The notes under the pieces: generated by a model | Database searches by the model: none | The model's input: only the letters and a program-made list of their open reading frames with translations | What the model was told of the DNA's origin: nothing | DNA from: JAYYZW01 sp965217605 | GTDB taxonomy: Bacteria; Pseudomonadota; Gammaproteobacteria; Ga0077536 | Assembly (NCBI GenBank): GCA_965217605.1 | Contig: CBDCJB010000013.1 | Location: forward strand, 62,001-126,000 | DNA: 64,000 nucleotides | Reading direction: 5' to 3' | Shown here: in pieces, positions 53,021 through 61,537 of the stretch | Position numbering within the stretch: the stretch's first letter is position 1 | Layout of the letters: every line of letters starts with the position of its first letter | Made by a program: the position numbers and the translations under genes

Positions 53021-54883
53021 GTGGATTTCGAATCCCATCTCCGAGGCTTGGTGCCAATTCATCGCCTGCCGCCAGTCCTGCAGGACAAAGCGGTCGCAAT
53101 CGCCGAGATCCGTTCTGTGGCAGCCGGCCGCAACGTATACGAGCAGGGAGAAAGCGACGAACGCGTGCATTACCTGCTCGGCGGCACGGTCGAACTCGTC
53201 TGGCACGACAAAGTAACCCGCCGGCTCTCCGCCACTCACAAAGTAGCCTTACGGCCGCTGGATCCGCCCGGGCGAAAACGCTACACGGTGCGCACGGCCG
53301 ACGGCGCCACCATCGCGGTGTTCAAACGCGTTCAGCTCGATCGGCTCATCGAGCAGTTCGAAGCCGATACCGATCAAACGGAACTCGAGGTCAGTGAGAT
53401 CGCCACAGCGCGTTCGTCGGACTGGATGATCCGTATGCTGCAGTCGGAACTCTTCTCCGTGCTGCCGGCAACCAACATACAGAAAATCTTTGCGCGCATG
53501 GAACAGATCGCCTTTAGCGCCGACGACGTCGTCGTTCGCCAGGGCGAGCTCGGCGAACATTACTACGTGATCGAAAAAGGCTACTGCGAAGTCTCACGCG
53601 GCATTGGCAACGCGCGCGGGCAGATCCATTTGGCCGATCTGGGCCCGGGTACAGCCTTTGGCGAGGAGGCTTTGATCTCGAACAAGCCGCGCAACGCGAC
53701 CGTCACCATGCTCTCCGATGGGCTTTTGATGCGTCTCGAGAAAGCCGATTTCAACGAACTCATCGTCGAGCACGTGTTGCGCGAAATCGATTTCGACACC
53801 GCCCGCACCCGTATCAGCGAAGGCGCGGTCTGGCTCGATATCCGCTATCCCGAAGATCACGCAGACCAGGCCTTCCCTGCCAGCGAGAACATTCCGGTCA
53901 ACATGCTGCGCCTGCAGAGCAATCGCCTGCGCCAGGATTTTCGCTATATCGTCTGTGGCGCCGACGTCGACCAAACGGCGATCGCCGCGTTTCTGCTCGG
54001 TGAACGTGGCTTCATGGTCGAATATCTCGATTCGCCTATCGCGCAGATCGTAAAGCAGTACCCCACATTCGCTACCCGCCAGGCCCCGAACGATCGGGGC
54101 ACGCCTGTACCGGCAGACGTGGTGAGCTTTCCGGGGGCGGAAATGACGCAAAACGAATTATCGAACAACCAACCCATGGACGGACAAATGGACAACGGCC
54201 CGCTTGAAAACACCATTACCAGGATCGCCGGCTTGTATACACACGAGGAGGCAAAGCGGGACATGAACGACACCACACCAGTAGACAAGTACACGGAAAC
54301 CGCGACCGGTCAGGCGCTCGCAGACGTGATCGACGAATTGAGCGAACAACACGACGGCCTCGCCGGGCCGGCCGACGAGGCACACGCAGGCACCGAAATG
54401 GACCGTGATGCACGGACCAGCCACGTAGGCGATGGCTACGCGCGTGACGTGCTCAGTGATGGCATCGCCATGGTCATGCGGGAAATGGAAGACAAGCTGA
54501 GGAATCAGGTCGCGCGTGCGATTGAAGCGCGCACCTCCGATCTCGAAGCGCACTATCGCGACAAATTGAATCGCATGCGTAAATTGACGAATCAGGAGAT
54601 CAAGCAGAAAGAACTGGCGCTGCGCCGCACGCTGGAATCAGAATACGGCGAAAAAGAGCAATTGCTACGGAGTTATTACAAGAAGCTCATCGCGCTCGCG
54701 AACAAGATCAGTAAACAGAAGGCGCAACTTCAGAACGCTAAAAAGCAATTCGAGGTCAAACTCAAATCGGCCAATCAACTCTACCGCGAGATCGAGGAAA
54801 TGCGCCAGTTACTCGCGGACCAGATTGGCTACCTCGACCAGGAGGCGCTCGGTGACATTCCGAAGCTGCCTATTTCGCTTTAA
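53021..54883 (+). CDS. Cyclic-nucleotide-binding (two domains), rhodanese-like and coiled-coil protein
   Basis: 620 residues from GTG 53021. Two cNMP-binding folds: about residues 10-110 (degenerate) and 145-250, where GTAFGEEALISNKPRNATVT is a good phosphate-binding cassette. Residues 268-340 are rhodanese-like (GAVWLDIRYPEDHADQAFPA, YIVCGADVDQTAIAAFLL with Cys312 in the active-loop position). Residues 350-460 are low-complexity, then about 140 residues of coiled coil (EIKQKELALRRTLESEYGEK, ISKQKAQLQNAKKQFEVKLK). No membrane segment. The design suggests cAMP-gated control of a partner or filament. Function unknown; it stands alone between a MITE-killed gene and DUF1329. Confidence 0.85.
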   Translation: MDFESHLRGLVPIHRLPPVLQDKAVAIAEIRSVAAGRNVYEQGESDERVHYLLGGTVELVWHDKVTRRLSATHKVALRPLDPPGRKRYTVRTADGATIAVFKRVQLDRLIEQFEADTDQTELEVSEIATARSSDWMIRMLQSELFSVLPATNIQKIFARMEQIAFSADDVVVRQGELGEHYYVIEKGYCEVSRGIGNARGQIHLADLGPGTAFGEEALISNKPRNATVTMLSDGLLMRLEKADFNELIVEHVLREIDFDTARTRISEGAVWLDIRYPEDHADQAFPASENIPVNMLRLQSNRLRQDFRYIVCGADVDQTAIAAFLLGERGFMVEYLDSPIAQIVKQYPTFATRQAPNDRGTPVPADVVSFPGAEMTQNELSNNQPMDGQMDNGPLENTITRIAGLYTHEEAKRDMNDTTPVDKYTETATGQALADVIDELSEQHDGLAGPADEAHAGTEMDRDARTSHVGDGYARDVLSDGIAMVMREMEDKLRNQVARAIEARTSDLEAHYRDKLNRMRKLTNQEIKQKELALRRTLESEYGEKEQLLRSYYKKLIALANKISKQKAQLQNAKKQFEVKLKSANQLYREIEEMRQLLADQIGYLDQEALGDIPKLPISL

Positions 54884-55079
54884 TGGGTTCAGATTCAACA
54901 TTCCAACACTTTAAAATGACGACCCATTGCCTGACCGTTAGTAACCCCTGAACCTCAACTGCGAGCTCGTCGGTACTTTTTAAGCCATTGTTTTGACTGC
55001 CCTATCGCGGCTTGGCGCGCACGGGGAGGAAAAACCGTGATTTCTGTCAATTCCTCCGTCGTAGTGTTCTAAGCTTAAA

Positions 55080-55093
55080 GGTGACTAGTCACC
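55080..55093. promoter_or_regulatory. Perfect 14-bp palindrome before the DUF1329 gene
   Basis: GGTGACTAGTCACC, 16 bp before the start codon and just ahead of the AGAGGAGGGG ribosome site. It may be an operator or a small hairpin in the leader. The rest of the 226-bp gap (54884-55109) shows nothing else I can name. Confidence 0.45.
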
Positions 55094-55109
55094 AGAGGAG
55101 GGGCAGTCC

Positions 55110-56471
55110 ATGCGTACGATTACGAATTTGCACCTGCTGGCCGTTGCGGCGCTTATCCCGTTCGCGGCCGGTGCCTACTCGCCGGAAGATTTCATGGCGT
55201 GGATCGAATCAAACCAAGGGGTCGAGCCTCAATTTGTAGACGGCGACGTCATTACCTATGACAAGGCCGATCTCGCGAGGCCCTTCATTCCGACGGAGTG
55301 GCAGGGCGAATGGATCTTCGACGGAATGGAGATGACCATCAAGGACGCAGGTGATCTGACCCCTGGGCAACCTTATCTCGACGCAACCGAGAAGCATTAC
55401 GGCACGGCCACGATCGCGTCGGACGGCGCGATTGAGAACTATGCTGCCGGCCGGCCTTTCGATCCGAAGAATTACACACCGGGTACCGACAGCGGCTGGA
55501 AGTGGATCTGGAATTGGATGTATCGCTGGCAGAACGAAGGGGTGTCCGTCGGCGAGTTCGACGCCGTGTGGGTACGCCGGGGTACTTCACACGCCAACCA
55601 CGACATCATGACCTCGAAGAAAGCCCATCTCTTCCAGGGCGGCGGGAGTTTCCAGCGCGTCCTGATCGGCGTTTACAAACGCGTCATGATGTCGCACCGC
55701 TCGGAACTCACCGAGTCGGACTATTTCCTGAACGACGGTAAAGGATTTGCCGAAAATACCGACTTTAGGGAATACACCGGCTTCGTTTCGCCGTTCGACA
55801 TCGCCGGCACCGCGTTTCTCATCCTGCGTTACGACGACCCGCGCGCACCTGACGACTCCTGGGCTTACATCCCGAGCCTGCGCCGCGTGCGTCGTATCTC
55901 CGTGGAAGTGAAATCCGACTCGCTGCTCGGTACGGACCACACGCTAGAGGACTTCTATGGCTTCAACGGTCGTCCGATGGAGCACGACTGGGAGTACATA
56001 GGCACAGCCCGCATGCTGGTGGTCGCGCGCTCGCGTAATCCGGATCCCGTTTACTACGGGCCGGACGGCTGGGCGGTCAAGGATGATTACGCGCTGCGGC
56101 TCGTCGACATCGCGCGCCAGTATCCTAAGTATGTCAATCACCCTTATTCGACGAAGTTCATCGCCACCGACCGTGTATCGGGCGAAGCGTACTACGCGGT
56201 TTCCTTCGACAAGGCCGGCGAGCTGTGGAAGGTATGGCAATTGACCAAGATGTGGTCGGAGGATCCGCAGGCGCAGAAAAATGCAGAGATCTGGGGCGGT
56301 GAATCGACACCACAAAATACCAATTTCCAATTGTTCCAGAGCATTAACGTCGTCGACTTGCAGAATAACCGCGGCACACTCTTCCCGTGCCACGCGACCT
56401 CGGCACCGGTTAATAAATTCAATACGGTCAAAAGGATGCTCGACCTCAACTTCCTGACGGAAGGCCGCTAG
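55110..56471 (+). CDS. DUF1329 outer-membrane-associated protein
   Basis: 453 residues: signal peptide (LHLLAVAALIPFAAGAY), then the DUF1329 fold, which resembles LolB/LppX-like lipid-binding half barrels. PSLRRVRRISVEVKSDSLLG, the family's W-x-Y-x-P-x-x-R-R-V-R region, is clear; DYALRLVDIARQYPKYVNHP and DKAGELWKVWQLTKMW follow. DUF1329 genes commonly accompany RND/MMPL transporters and DUF1302 in hydrophobic-substrate utilisation loci, but none is adjacent here. A strong terminator follows. Confidence 0.9.
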   Translation: MRTITNLHLLAVAALIPFAAGAYSPEDFMAWIESNQGVEPQFVDGDVITYDKADLARPFIPTEWQGEWIFDGMEMTIKDAGDLTPGQPYLDATEKHYGTATIASDGAIENYAAGRPFDPKNYTPGTDSGWKWIWNWMYRWQNEGVSVGEFDAVWVRRGTSHANHDIMTSKKAHLFQGGGSFQRVLIGVYKRVMMSHRSELTESDYFLNDGKGFAENTDFREYTGFVSPFDIAGTAFLILRYDDPRAPDDSWAYIPSLRRVRRISVEVKSDSLLGTDHTLEDFYGFNGRPMEHDWEYIGTARMLVVARSRNPDPVYYGPDGWAVKDDYALRLVDIARQYPKYVNHPYSTKFIATDRVSGEAYYAVSFDKAGELWKVWQLTKMWSEDPQAQKNAEIWGGESTPQNTNFQLFQSINVVDLQNNRGTLFPCHATSAPVNKFNTVKRMLDLNFLTEGR

Positions 56472-56499
56472 TCCGCTCAGGACGAGCCAGAACGTTTAC

Positions 56500-56530
56500 G
56501 GCCGCCTGCATGCAGGCGGCCTTTTTATTT
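56500..56530 (+). terminator. Rho-independent terminator of the DUF1329 gene
   Basis: A perfect stem GGCCGCCTGCA/TGCAGGCGGCC (56500-56521) followed by TTTTTATTT, 29 bp past the stop. It separates the DUF1329 gene from the convergent NTF2-like gene. Confidence 0.92.
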
Positions 56531-56550
56531 CGATCGCAATTCGCGCGGTC

Positions 56551-57036
56551 CTACAACACGGTCGAGGTAAATGCCTTTGCCCACCCTTCATCGAAGGCCG
56601 CCACATAGTGGAATGACGCCGTAATTGCGCTGATCAGCCATAGCCCCTCTTCACGACGGTATCGTTCGTCGTACATGCCCTGGAGCCAACCTGCCTTGCC
56701 GCCGCCGAACGCCTCGGACTCCGCCGAAGAAACGCAAGGGACGTCGAAATACCAACGGCCAGCGGCCTCGTCGCCATTAACCTCGATGATCGGGTTATGC
56801 ACCATGTGTACGAGAAACGGAAGCTGCGGATCGATGACGTCGTGCGCGTATTGCAGAAAACCCGCGCGGCCCTCGGCGGTACCGAAACCGACAAACGTGC
56901 CTTTGGCGTCTTCGGTGAACAGCGCTGCCCACGCATCCCAATCGCGCGAATCTACCAGGTAGCAATAGCGCGCTTTGAGCTCTTTGATCGCCTCGCGGTC
57001 TTCCAGGATTTGTATGCGGGTGTCGAGATCCATCAT
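56551..57036 (-). CDS. SnoaL_4/NTF2-like protein
   Basis: 161 residues from ATG 57036 after a GGAGGAAG ribosome site. ILEDREAIKELKARYCYLVD, SRDWDAWAALFTEDAKG and EEGLWLISAITASFHYVAAF are the pattern of SnoaL_4 proteins near naphthalene/aromatic ring dioxygenase beta-subunit-like and dehydrase folds. Whether it is an enzyme is unknown; several His, Asp and Tyr residues line the expected cavity. Different subgroup from the gene at 4.7 kb. Confidence 0.85.
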   Translation of the reverse strand: MMDLDTRIQILEDREAIKELKARYCYLVDSRDWDAWAALFTEDAKGTFVGFGTAEGRAGFLQYAHDVIDPQLPFLVHMVHNPIIEVNGDEAAGRWYFDVPCVSSAESEAFGGGKAGWLQGMYDERYRREEGLWLISAITASFHYVAAFDEGWAKAFTSTVL

Positions 57037-57119
57037 GGCTTCCTCCGGTTGTCGCGCGATTGTTGCATGAGAATCGGGACACCGAGTAATCCAGCACAAG
57101 CCGCCGAATAACGGACCCG

Positions 57120-58106
57120 CTATTGACGCCCACTGCGCCGGACCAAAAGCGAACCCAAGCCCATCATCAATAAACCACCGATCACGCCGATCAGTGTGGT
57201 GTTGGTGTGTTCCGTGTTGACGTCGTCGGCTGTCTCAAGGGACACGATACCGATCCGGGACGGTAGTTTTGTGCCGCCCAAAATGGTCTCTACGCCGGAA
57301 AAGAATCGACTGTTCTCGGCACGCAGGATCCCGGTGACGCCACCAGCGCTGCGCATTGCTCCTTCCTTGAGGGGGTTTGTTTTGATGAATACGCGGTTGT
57401 CCGATCCTCCTACCGGCAGGTAATAGTCGATCTTCTGTTCGTCAGCGGCGCTCATTTGCGGCCGGTGTCCCAGCAGCACCAGTGCGTCAGCGGGTACGCC
57501 ATTGCGGCTTTCCTTATTGGCGAGGCGGACGACCTCCTCGACCTCGTGCTCCAAGGACGCAACGTTGACATTCAAATCGCGCAGGAAGGACAACCGTCCC
57601 GTGTATGCGCTTTTATGTAACCACCGCGCCTTTGCATCGTCGTCGTAGTCGCCGAACGTCGGTGACAGCGCCCATACCCGCGATGCAGTACCGCGCAGGG
57701 GCGCCATGATCATGGACCCGAGCAAGGTGCGTTCGTCGCCTTGTTCGCGAATCGTCTGCAGTTCGATCTGCAAGCCTTCGAGCGACAAGGCGAGCTCGAC
57801 GACCGAGCCGAGGTAGGGTTTCAATGTCTTCCCGCGTAGATCCTTGAGGCGGACGGTACTTACCTCGGTGGGCGAGAATCCGGTGAATTTCGGTCGTTCA
57901 ATATAGGACGGGTAGATGCGCGTGGCGTCTTGCAAGTCGGCGGAAAAATGCACGAAGCGCGGCTCGTCCTTAGCGATCAGAGCGCCTAGTTTTCCAACGC
58001 TTGTCTGCTCGGCGGTCTCGTTGAGCGCGCTTCCGTAATTGACGTGGTTATCGATGCCGCCCCAGAGAAATACGATTCCCAGTGCGATCAGTCCCCATTT
58101 GAACAT
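57120..58106 (-). CDS. Membrane-anchored periplasmic protein, unknown
   Basis: 328 residues from ATG 58106. One N-terminal anchor (FKWGLIALGIVFLWGGIDNH) and one C-terminal helix (TLIGVIGGLLMMGLGSLLVR) followed by arginines; the ~270 residues between look soluble and periplasmic, with EGLQIELQTIREQGDERTLL and ADALVLLGHRPQMSAADEQK. The domain arrangement recalls TMEM43/DUF1625-type proteins but I cannot confirm that from motifs. Single gene, no operon. Confidence 0.65.
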   Translation of the reverse strand: MFKWGLIALGIVFLWGGIDNHVNYGSALNETAEQTSVGKLGALIAKDEPRFVHFSADLQDATRIYPSYIERPKFTGFSPTEVSTVRLKDLRGKTLKPYLGSVVELALSLEGLQIELQTIREQGDERTLLGSMIMAPLRGTASRVWALSPTFGDYDDDAKARWLHKSAYTGRLSFLRDLNVNVASLEHEVEEVVRLANKESRNGVPADALVLLGHRPQMSAADEQKIDYYLPVGGSDNRVFIKTNPLKEGAMRSAGGVTGILRAENSRFFSGVETILGGTKLPSRIGIVSLETADDVNTEHTNTTLIGVIGGLLMMGLGSLLVRRSGRQ

Positions 58107-58222
58107 GGCTGCCTCACGGTGAACCTGCGGTTCTACGGAAGCGTAGAAGCAGACCACCTAAGCTCACCGAGTTATAGCGGCGGGACGAACGAAATCTATA
58201 TGAATCGCCGGTAAGCGGGCGC

Positions 58223-59035
58223 CTACTGTGGCGGGCGTCTACCCACGAACCGGGCGCTCCACACCTCGCCCTCGAACTGCGTGCAGGCACGTTCGACAAA
58301 GTCTTCAGGGGCCGCGCCGCCCGTGAGCTCGCCCTCGACGATGGCGCGCAATTGGTCTTTCGTGTAGACCAGCTTGTCCAGAACTTCGGCGTCGACCAGG
58401 CCGGCGGCACCTAGGCCGGTGAGATAATCATCTTCGCTGATCGCACCGGCCACGCACGCCGTATAGGCGAGCGATTCCTGTCGAATCCAGTCGGGCAAAT
58501 TACGCGCGACCGTGTCGGAGACGCTGAACCGGCCGCCGGGCTTGAGCACGCGGTAGATGTCTCTAAACACGCAGTCCTTTTCGGGTGAGAGGTTGATGAC
58601 GCAGTTCGAGATCACCCAATCGGCGCTCGCGTCTGCGACGGGAAGTTGCTCGATGAGACCCTTGCGCACTTCGACGTTTGTTGCGCCCGCGTGCGCGGCG
58701 TTGTTACGCGCGGCCTCGATCATGTCGTCGGTCATGTCGATGCCGATAACACGCCCGGTCTCACCCACCTTATCTGCGGCGATAAGCAGATCGAAGCCCG
58801 CGCCAGAGCCGAGATCGACAACGACGTCGCCGGGTTTCACGTCTGCGAACGCCAGCGGGTTACCGCATCCAAATGACGATTGCGCGGCTTCAGCGAACTG
58901 CTCTTTTTCGCTTCCGTAGCCCGCGTGCGTCGCGATAGTCGTGCAACAATTCGTAAGCGCAGACTGCGTTTCGCTGCGTTTCAAGGCGTCGGTGTAGGCT
59001 TCGGATACGAGTTCTCGAGTTTCTTGTTCATTCAT
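58223..59035 (-). CDS. arsM: Arsenite methyltransferase
   Basis: 270 residues. SAM-binding VVDLGSGAGFDLLIAADKVG, then VIGIDMTDDMIEAARNNAAH, and the ArsM-type cysteine context NCVINLSPEKDCVFRDIYRV together with SSFGCGNPLAFADVKPGD. It methylates As(III) with SAM and thiols. ATG 59035 overlaps the arsR-type stop (ATGA), so the pair is coupled. No arsenite pump or reductase is nearby. Confidence 0.92.
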   Translation of the reverse strand: MNEQETRELVSEAYTDALKRSETQSALTNCCTTIATHAGYGSEKEQFAEAAQSSFGCGNPLAFADVKPGDVVVDLGSGAGFDLLIAADKVGETGRVIGIDMTDDMIEAARNNAAHAGATNVEVRKGLIEQLPVADASADWVISNCVINLSPEKDCVFRDIYRVLKPGGRFSVSDTVARNLPDWIRQESLAYTACVAGAISEDDYLTGLGAAGLVDAEVLDKLVYTKDQLRAIVEGELTGGAAPEDFVERACTQFEGEVWSARFVGRRPPQ

Positions 59036-59388
59036 GCTGTGGCTCCTTCTTGTTCGGCGTCGATACGACACGCTTCAACGGCATCGGCCAGTCCGCGCAA
59101 CGCTCCGACCAAACGGGCATTGTCGAGTCGGTAGCGGACCTCCCGCCCCAATTTTTCCGCGTGCACGACCTGCGCGTCGCGTAGCTTCGATAAGTGGCGG
59201 CTTACGACCGATAAGTGCACGTCCATGTCTTGCGCGGCCTCGCTGACGCTCATGGGCGACGATGCCATGCACAACCGCGCGATGAGAACGAGCCGGGTCG
59301 GGTCGCACAGAGCGCGGAATAGATCGACGTCCAGATGCTCCTCCAGGATCGCTCGACACGCAGCGGGTAATTCCATGTCTTTAGTCAT
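59032..59388 (-). CDS. ArsR/SmtB-family repressor
   Basis: 118 residues, winged helix: LFRALCDPTRLVLIARLCMA, SVSEAAQDMDVHLSVVSRHL (recognition helix), DAQVVHAEKLGREVRYRLDN. The classical ArsR metal motif CVC is not seen; cysteines are at ALCDPTR, ARLCMA and EACRID, so a different As(III) site or another inducer is likely. It is coupled to arsM by a 4-base overlap and probably represses this two-gene operon. Confidence 0.9.
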   Translation of the reverse strand: MTKDMELPAACRAILEEHLDVDLFRALCDPTRLVLIARLCMASSPMSVSEAAQDMDVHLSVVSRHLSKLRDAQVVHAEKLGREVRYRLDNARLVGALRGLADAVEACRIDAEQEGATA

Positions 59389-59448
59389 CTTGAACCTATA
59401 TTAGCACGATTGCACAATCATGCAAATATAGCGATACGGACACAAGGA

Positions 59449-59480
59449 GTAGCCTGGATGAAGCGCAGCGGAATCCGGGG
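59449..59480. repeat. REP-like repeat (locus 7, single unit)
   Basis: GTAGCCTGGATGAAGCGCAG... ending GGAATCCGGGG between the arsR-type promoter region and the saccharopine-dehydrogenase-like gene. Confidence 0.8.
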
Positions 59481-59489
59481 AATGTCGCC

Positions 59490-60644
59490 CTAAAACTCCG
59501 CCGGTGCCGGCTCGGCGTCTCCTTCCCAGGCATAGAAGCGGATGTCCGGGTGCTGCGCGAGGCTAGCCAGGAATGCGCGCGGCTCGATGCAACCCTCCGG
59601 CGCACGCACACCTGTGAAATTCGTCTCGCCGCGCGCCACGAGTAGCGCGGCTTGCGCAGCGGCCGAGGTGGTCGCGCGGCGCGAGAAATCCTGCGCCTCG
59701 TAACTGAGGCGGGTCACCTATCCATCGCGCTGACCCGTGACGACCACTCGTGCCGGCATGGGTAGGTTCTCGCTGGGAATGTCAAAACGCTCGGCGGCGG
59801 GTTCGCTACGCAAGCACTCCATCAAGAACTCGAACGGTGTCGTTCCGAACGCCGCGACGTCGTCGTAGCGGGTCATGCCCCAGTGGATCATGTCTTCAAG
59901 CAGCCGGTTGGCCTGCGGTTGATGGTAAGCGCCCTTAGCGGTCGCCGTGTTGAGCTGAGGAAAGGTGTGGCTCAAGGAGACGGGATCGATGACGCCTGTG
60001 AACCACACCTCTTTAGGGCCCACCGGTGGCAGAAAATCGACGGTCTCGCGTGCGGCGAACGCGCCGGGACGGACGTAACGCCCGTCGATGTATTGCGGCG
60101 CCAGTCCGCTATTGATGCGGAAGAAATGATGTAAGGCCGCCGGATACTGCAGCGAGTAATTCCACGCAAAACTCACCTGCACGCGTTCAGCGCGATCCAA
60201 TGACTCAATCCCCAAACGGGCGAGCACGGCCGTGACGCCGGGCGCGATACCCGTACCGGTGAGCACGGCGACGCCGGCTTTTTTCGCGCGGAGATCCCAG
60301 TCGGGGTCGAGCAGCAGGTTCTCGGCAGGCTCGTGGTCATCGTTCATGTCGACGTAGGAGACGCCCGCGTCGATCGCGGCTTGAACCACTGTCAGGGCGT
60401 TATTCCTGTAGTGATAGGGTCCGATCGCGTTGAACACCAGATCCATGCCCGCGAGCGCCTGTCTCAACGCCGGCAGGTCATGCACGTCGAGCTGCATCGC
60501 ATCGGCACCGATCCGTTCAGCCACCTGACGCACACGTCTACCGTCGAGATCCGCGACGCGCATGGCGTCGACGTCCGGCGCTTTGGCGAGTTCATACGCA
60601 ATGCCGCGGCCATGGAAGCCGCAGCCGATTACGACGATGCGCAA
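59490..60644 (-). pseudogene. Saccharopine-dehydrogenase-like gene with an in-frame amber codon
   Basis: Read from TTG 60644 (or ATG 60683): Rossmann start LRIVVIGCGFHGRGIAYELA, NAIGPYHYRNNALTVVQAAI, VSYVDMNDDHEPAENLLLDP, GTGIAPGVTAVLARLG and LSHTFPQLNTATAKGAYHQP. At 59718-59720 a TAG interrupts GQRDG and VTRLSYEAQDFSRR; the same frame goes on for 75 more codons with APEGCIEPRAFLASLAQHPD, the normal C-terminus of the family. So 384 residues are split at codon 309 by one stop. Readers may see two genes; a single gene with a nonsense mutation fits better. Confidence 0.78.
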
Positions 60645-61186
60645 GTCGGTCCTCGTTCCAGACGCTCGATCAATCCGACCCACCCGGTCCCCTTCGGAAA
60701 CGGAAACCCGAGTGCGCCGCGCTCCGCAAGCAAATGATTGATCGCGAAAAGCTTCGTGCCCATCAACCGCGCCAGCAAGCCCGCCGTCGTCACACCGGCG
60801 AAGCGGCCGGTCATTTCACTGCCTTGCTCGACGCGCCGTAAATCGATATAGGCCGTTCCGTTGGCATGTCCACTCAACTGGATGGGTAGGCGCAGGCCGC
60901 CATCTTCAATCACCCTTGGCGCATGCATCACTTCATGCACGCGTATACCGGACCCCGTGGGCCATAAATCGTAATGCACCGTACCATCATCGTGTTCTTC
61001 GCGCGCCTCGTAACGTGCGTGCTGCCACCAATCCCAGCGACCGCGCAACGCGTGACAGATAGTATCGATGTCGGCGTGCACCGAGGCCACGGTTTCGGTG
61101 TACATGCGCTTCCCGACGATGCGATAACGCTGCTGGAATCGTGCATCGGCGTAAAGTTCCGTCCACGCCGGCGTTCGCTCGAACAT
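60629..61186 (-). CDS. Conserved protein of unknown function next to the saccharopine-dehydrogenase-like gene
   Basis: 185 residues from ATG 61186 (a TTG at 61225 would add 13). Strand-rich with WDWWQHARYEAREEHDDGTV, HEVMHAPRVIEDGGLRLPIQ and GFPFPKGTGWVGLIERLERG; it may be a SRPBCC/START-like lipid-cavity fold, but I recognise no family motif. It overlaps the downstream oxidoreductase start by about 16 bases, so the two were co-translated and probably act on one substrate. Confidence 0.65.
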   Translation of the reverse strand: MFERTPAWTELYADARFQQRYRIVGKRMYTETVASVHADIDTICHALRGRWDWWQHARYEAREEHDDGTVHYDLWPTGSGIRVHEVMHAPRVIEDGGLRLPIQLSGHANGTAYIDLRRVEQGSEMTGRFAGVTTAGLLARLMGTKLFAINHLLAERGALGFPFPKGTGWVGLIERLERGPTCASS

Positions 61187-61217
61187 CGCTTCTTCGAAGA
61201 TATAGTGCGGGCTCGTC

Positions 61218-61421
61218 TTACTCAAAGCAGAGATGATTATGGGCGACCTGGAGGCCGCGGATGTTACCGCGATTCACCCAAAAGTAAACGGATGAAACGC
61301 ACAAAAGCGCGCTCACAGAAAAGGTGAATCGCACCCGCTCGACTAGCGCCACATCGCTCGCCGCTTTGAGAAGGGCGCGGCCGAGAATCGGGCGCCCATA
61401 AACCAAGTAGGTGACTCCCAC
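61218..61421 (-). pseudogene. C-terminal remnant of a second MFS exporter copy
   Basis: The 67-codon frame contains ERVRFTFSVSALLCVSSVYF then WVNRGNIRGLQVAHN, clearly homologous to the end of the adjacent exporter (ESIRLSFWVMVLLCIPAGYF, SLNRGNIRGPEAAQN). The DNA also matches (GCCGCGGATGTTACCGCGAT in both, about 320 bp apart). No other part of the gene is present, so it is a scar of a tandem duplication or deletion. Confidence 0.75.
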
Positions 61422-61537
61422 GAAGTGATCATAACGAATTCGTTTGATTCACTCGCTTGTGGGTAAACGCCGCAAGGCTGCCCTTCAATTCGAGCAGCTT
61501 ATCGTTCTTTCGAAAGATCGATGCGGTCTTACCTGAT

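Noticed and set aside
59718..59720. Pyrrolysine reading of the TAG in the saccharopine-dehydrogenase-like gene
   Set aside because: No family reason for a special residue at this position and such decoding is confined to a few lineages; a nonsense change is simpler.
61186..61225. Longer start (TTG 61225) for the unknown gene next to the saccharopine-dehydrogenase-like gene
   Set aside because: It would run into the exporter remnant; ATG 61186 fits better.
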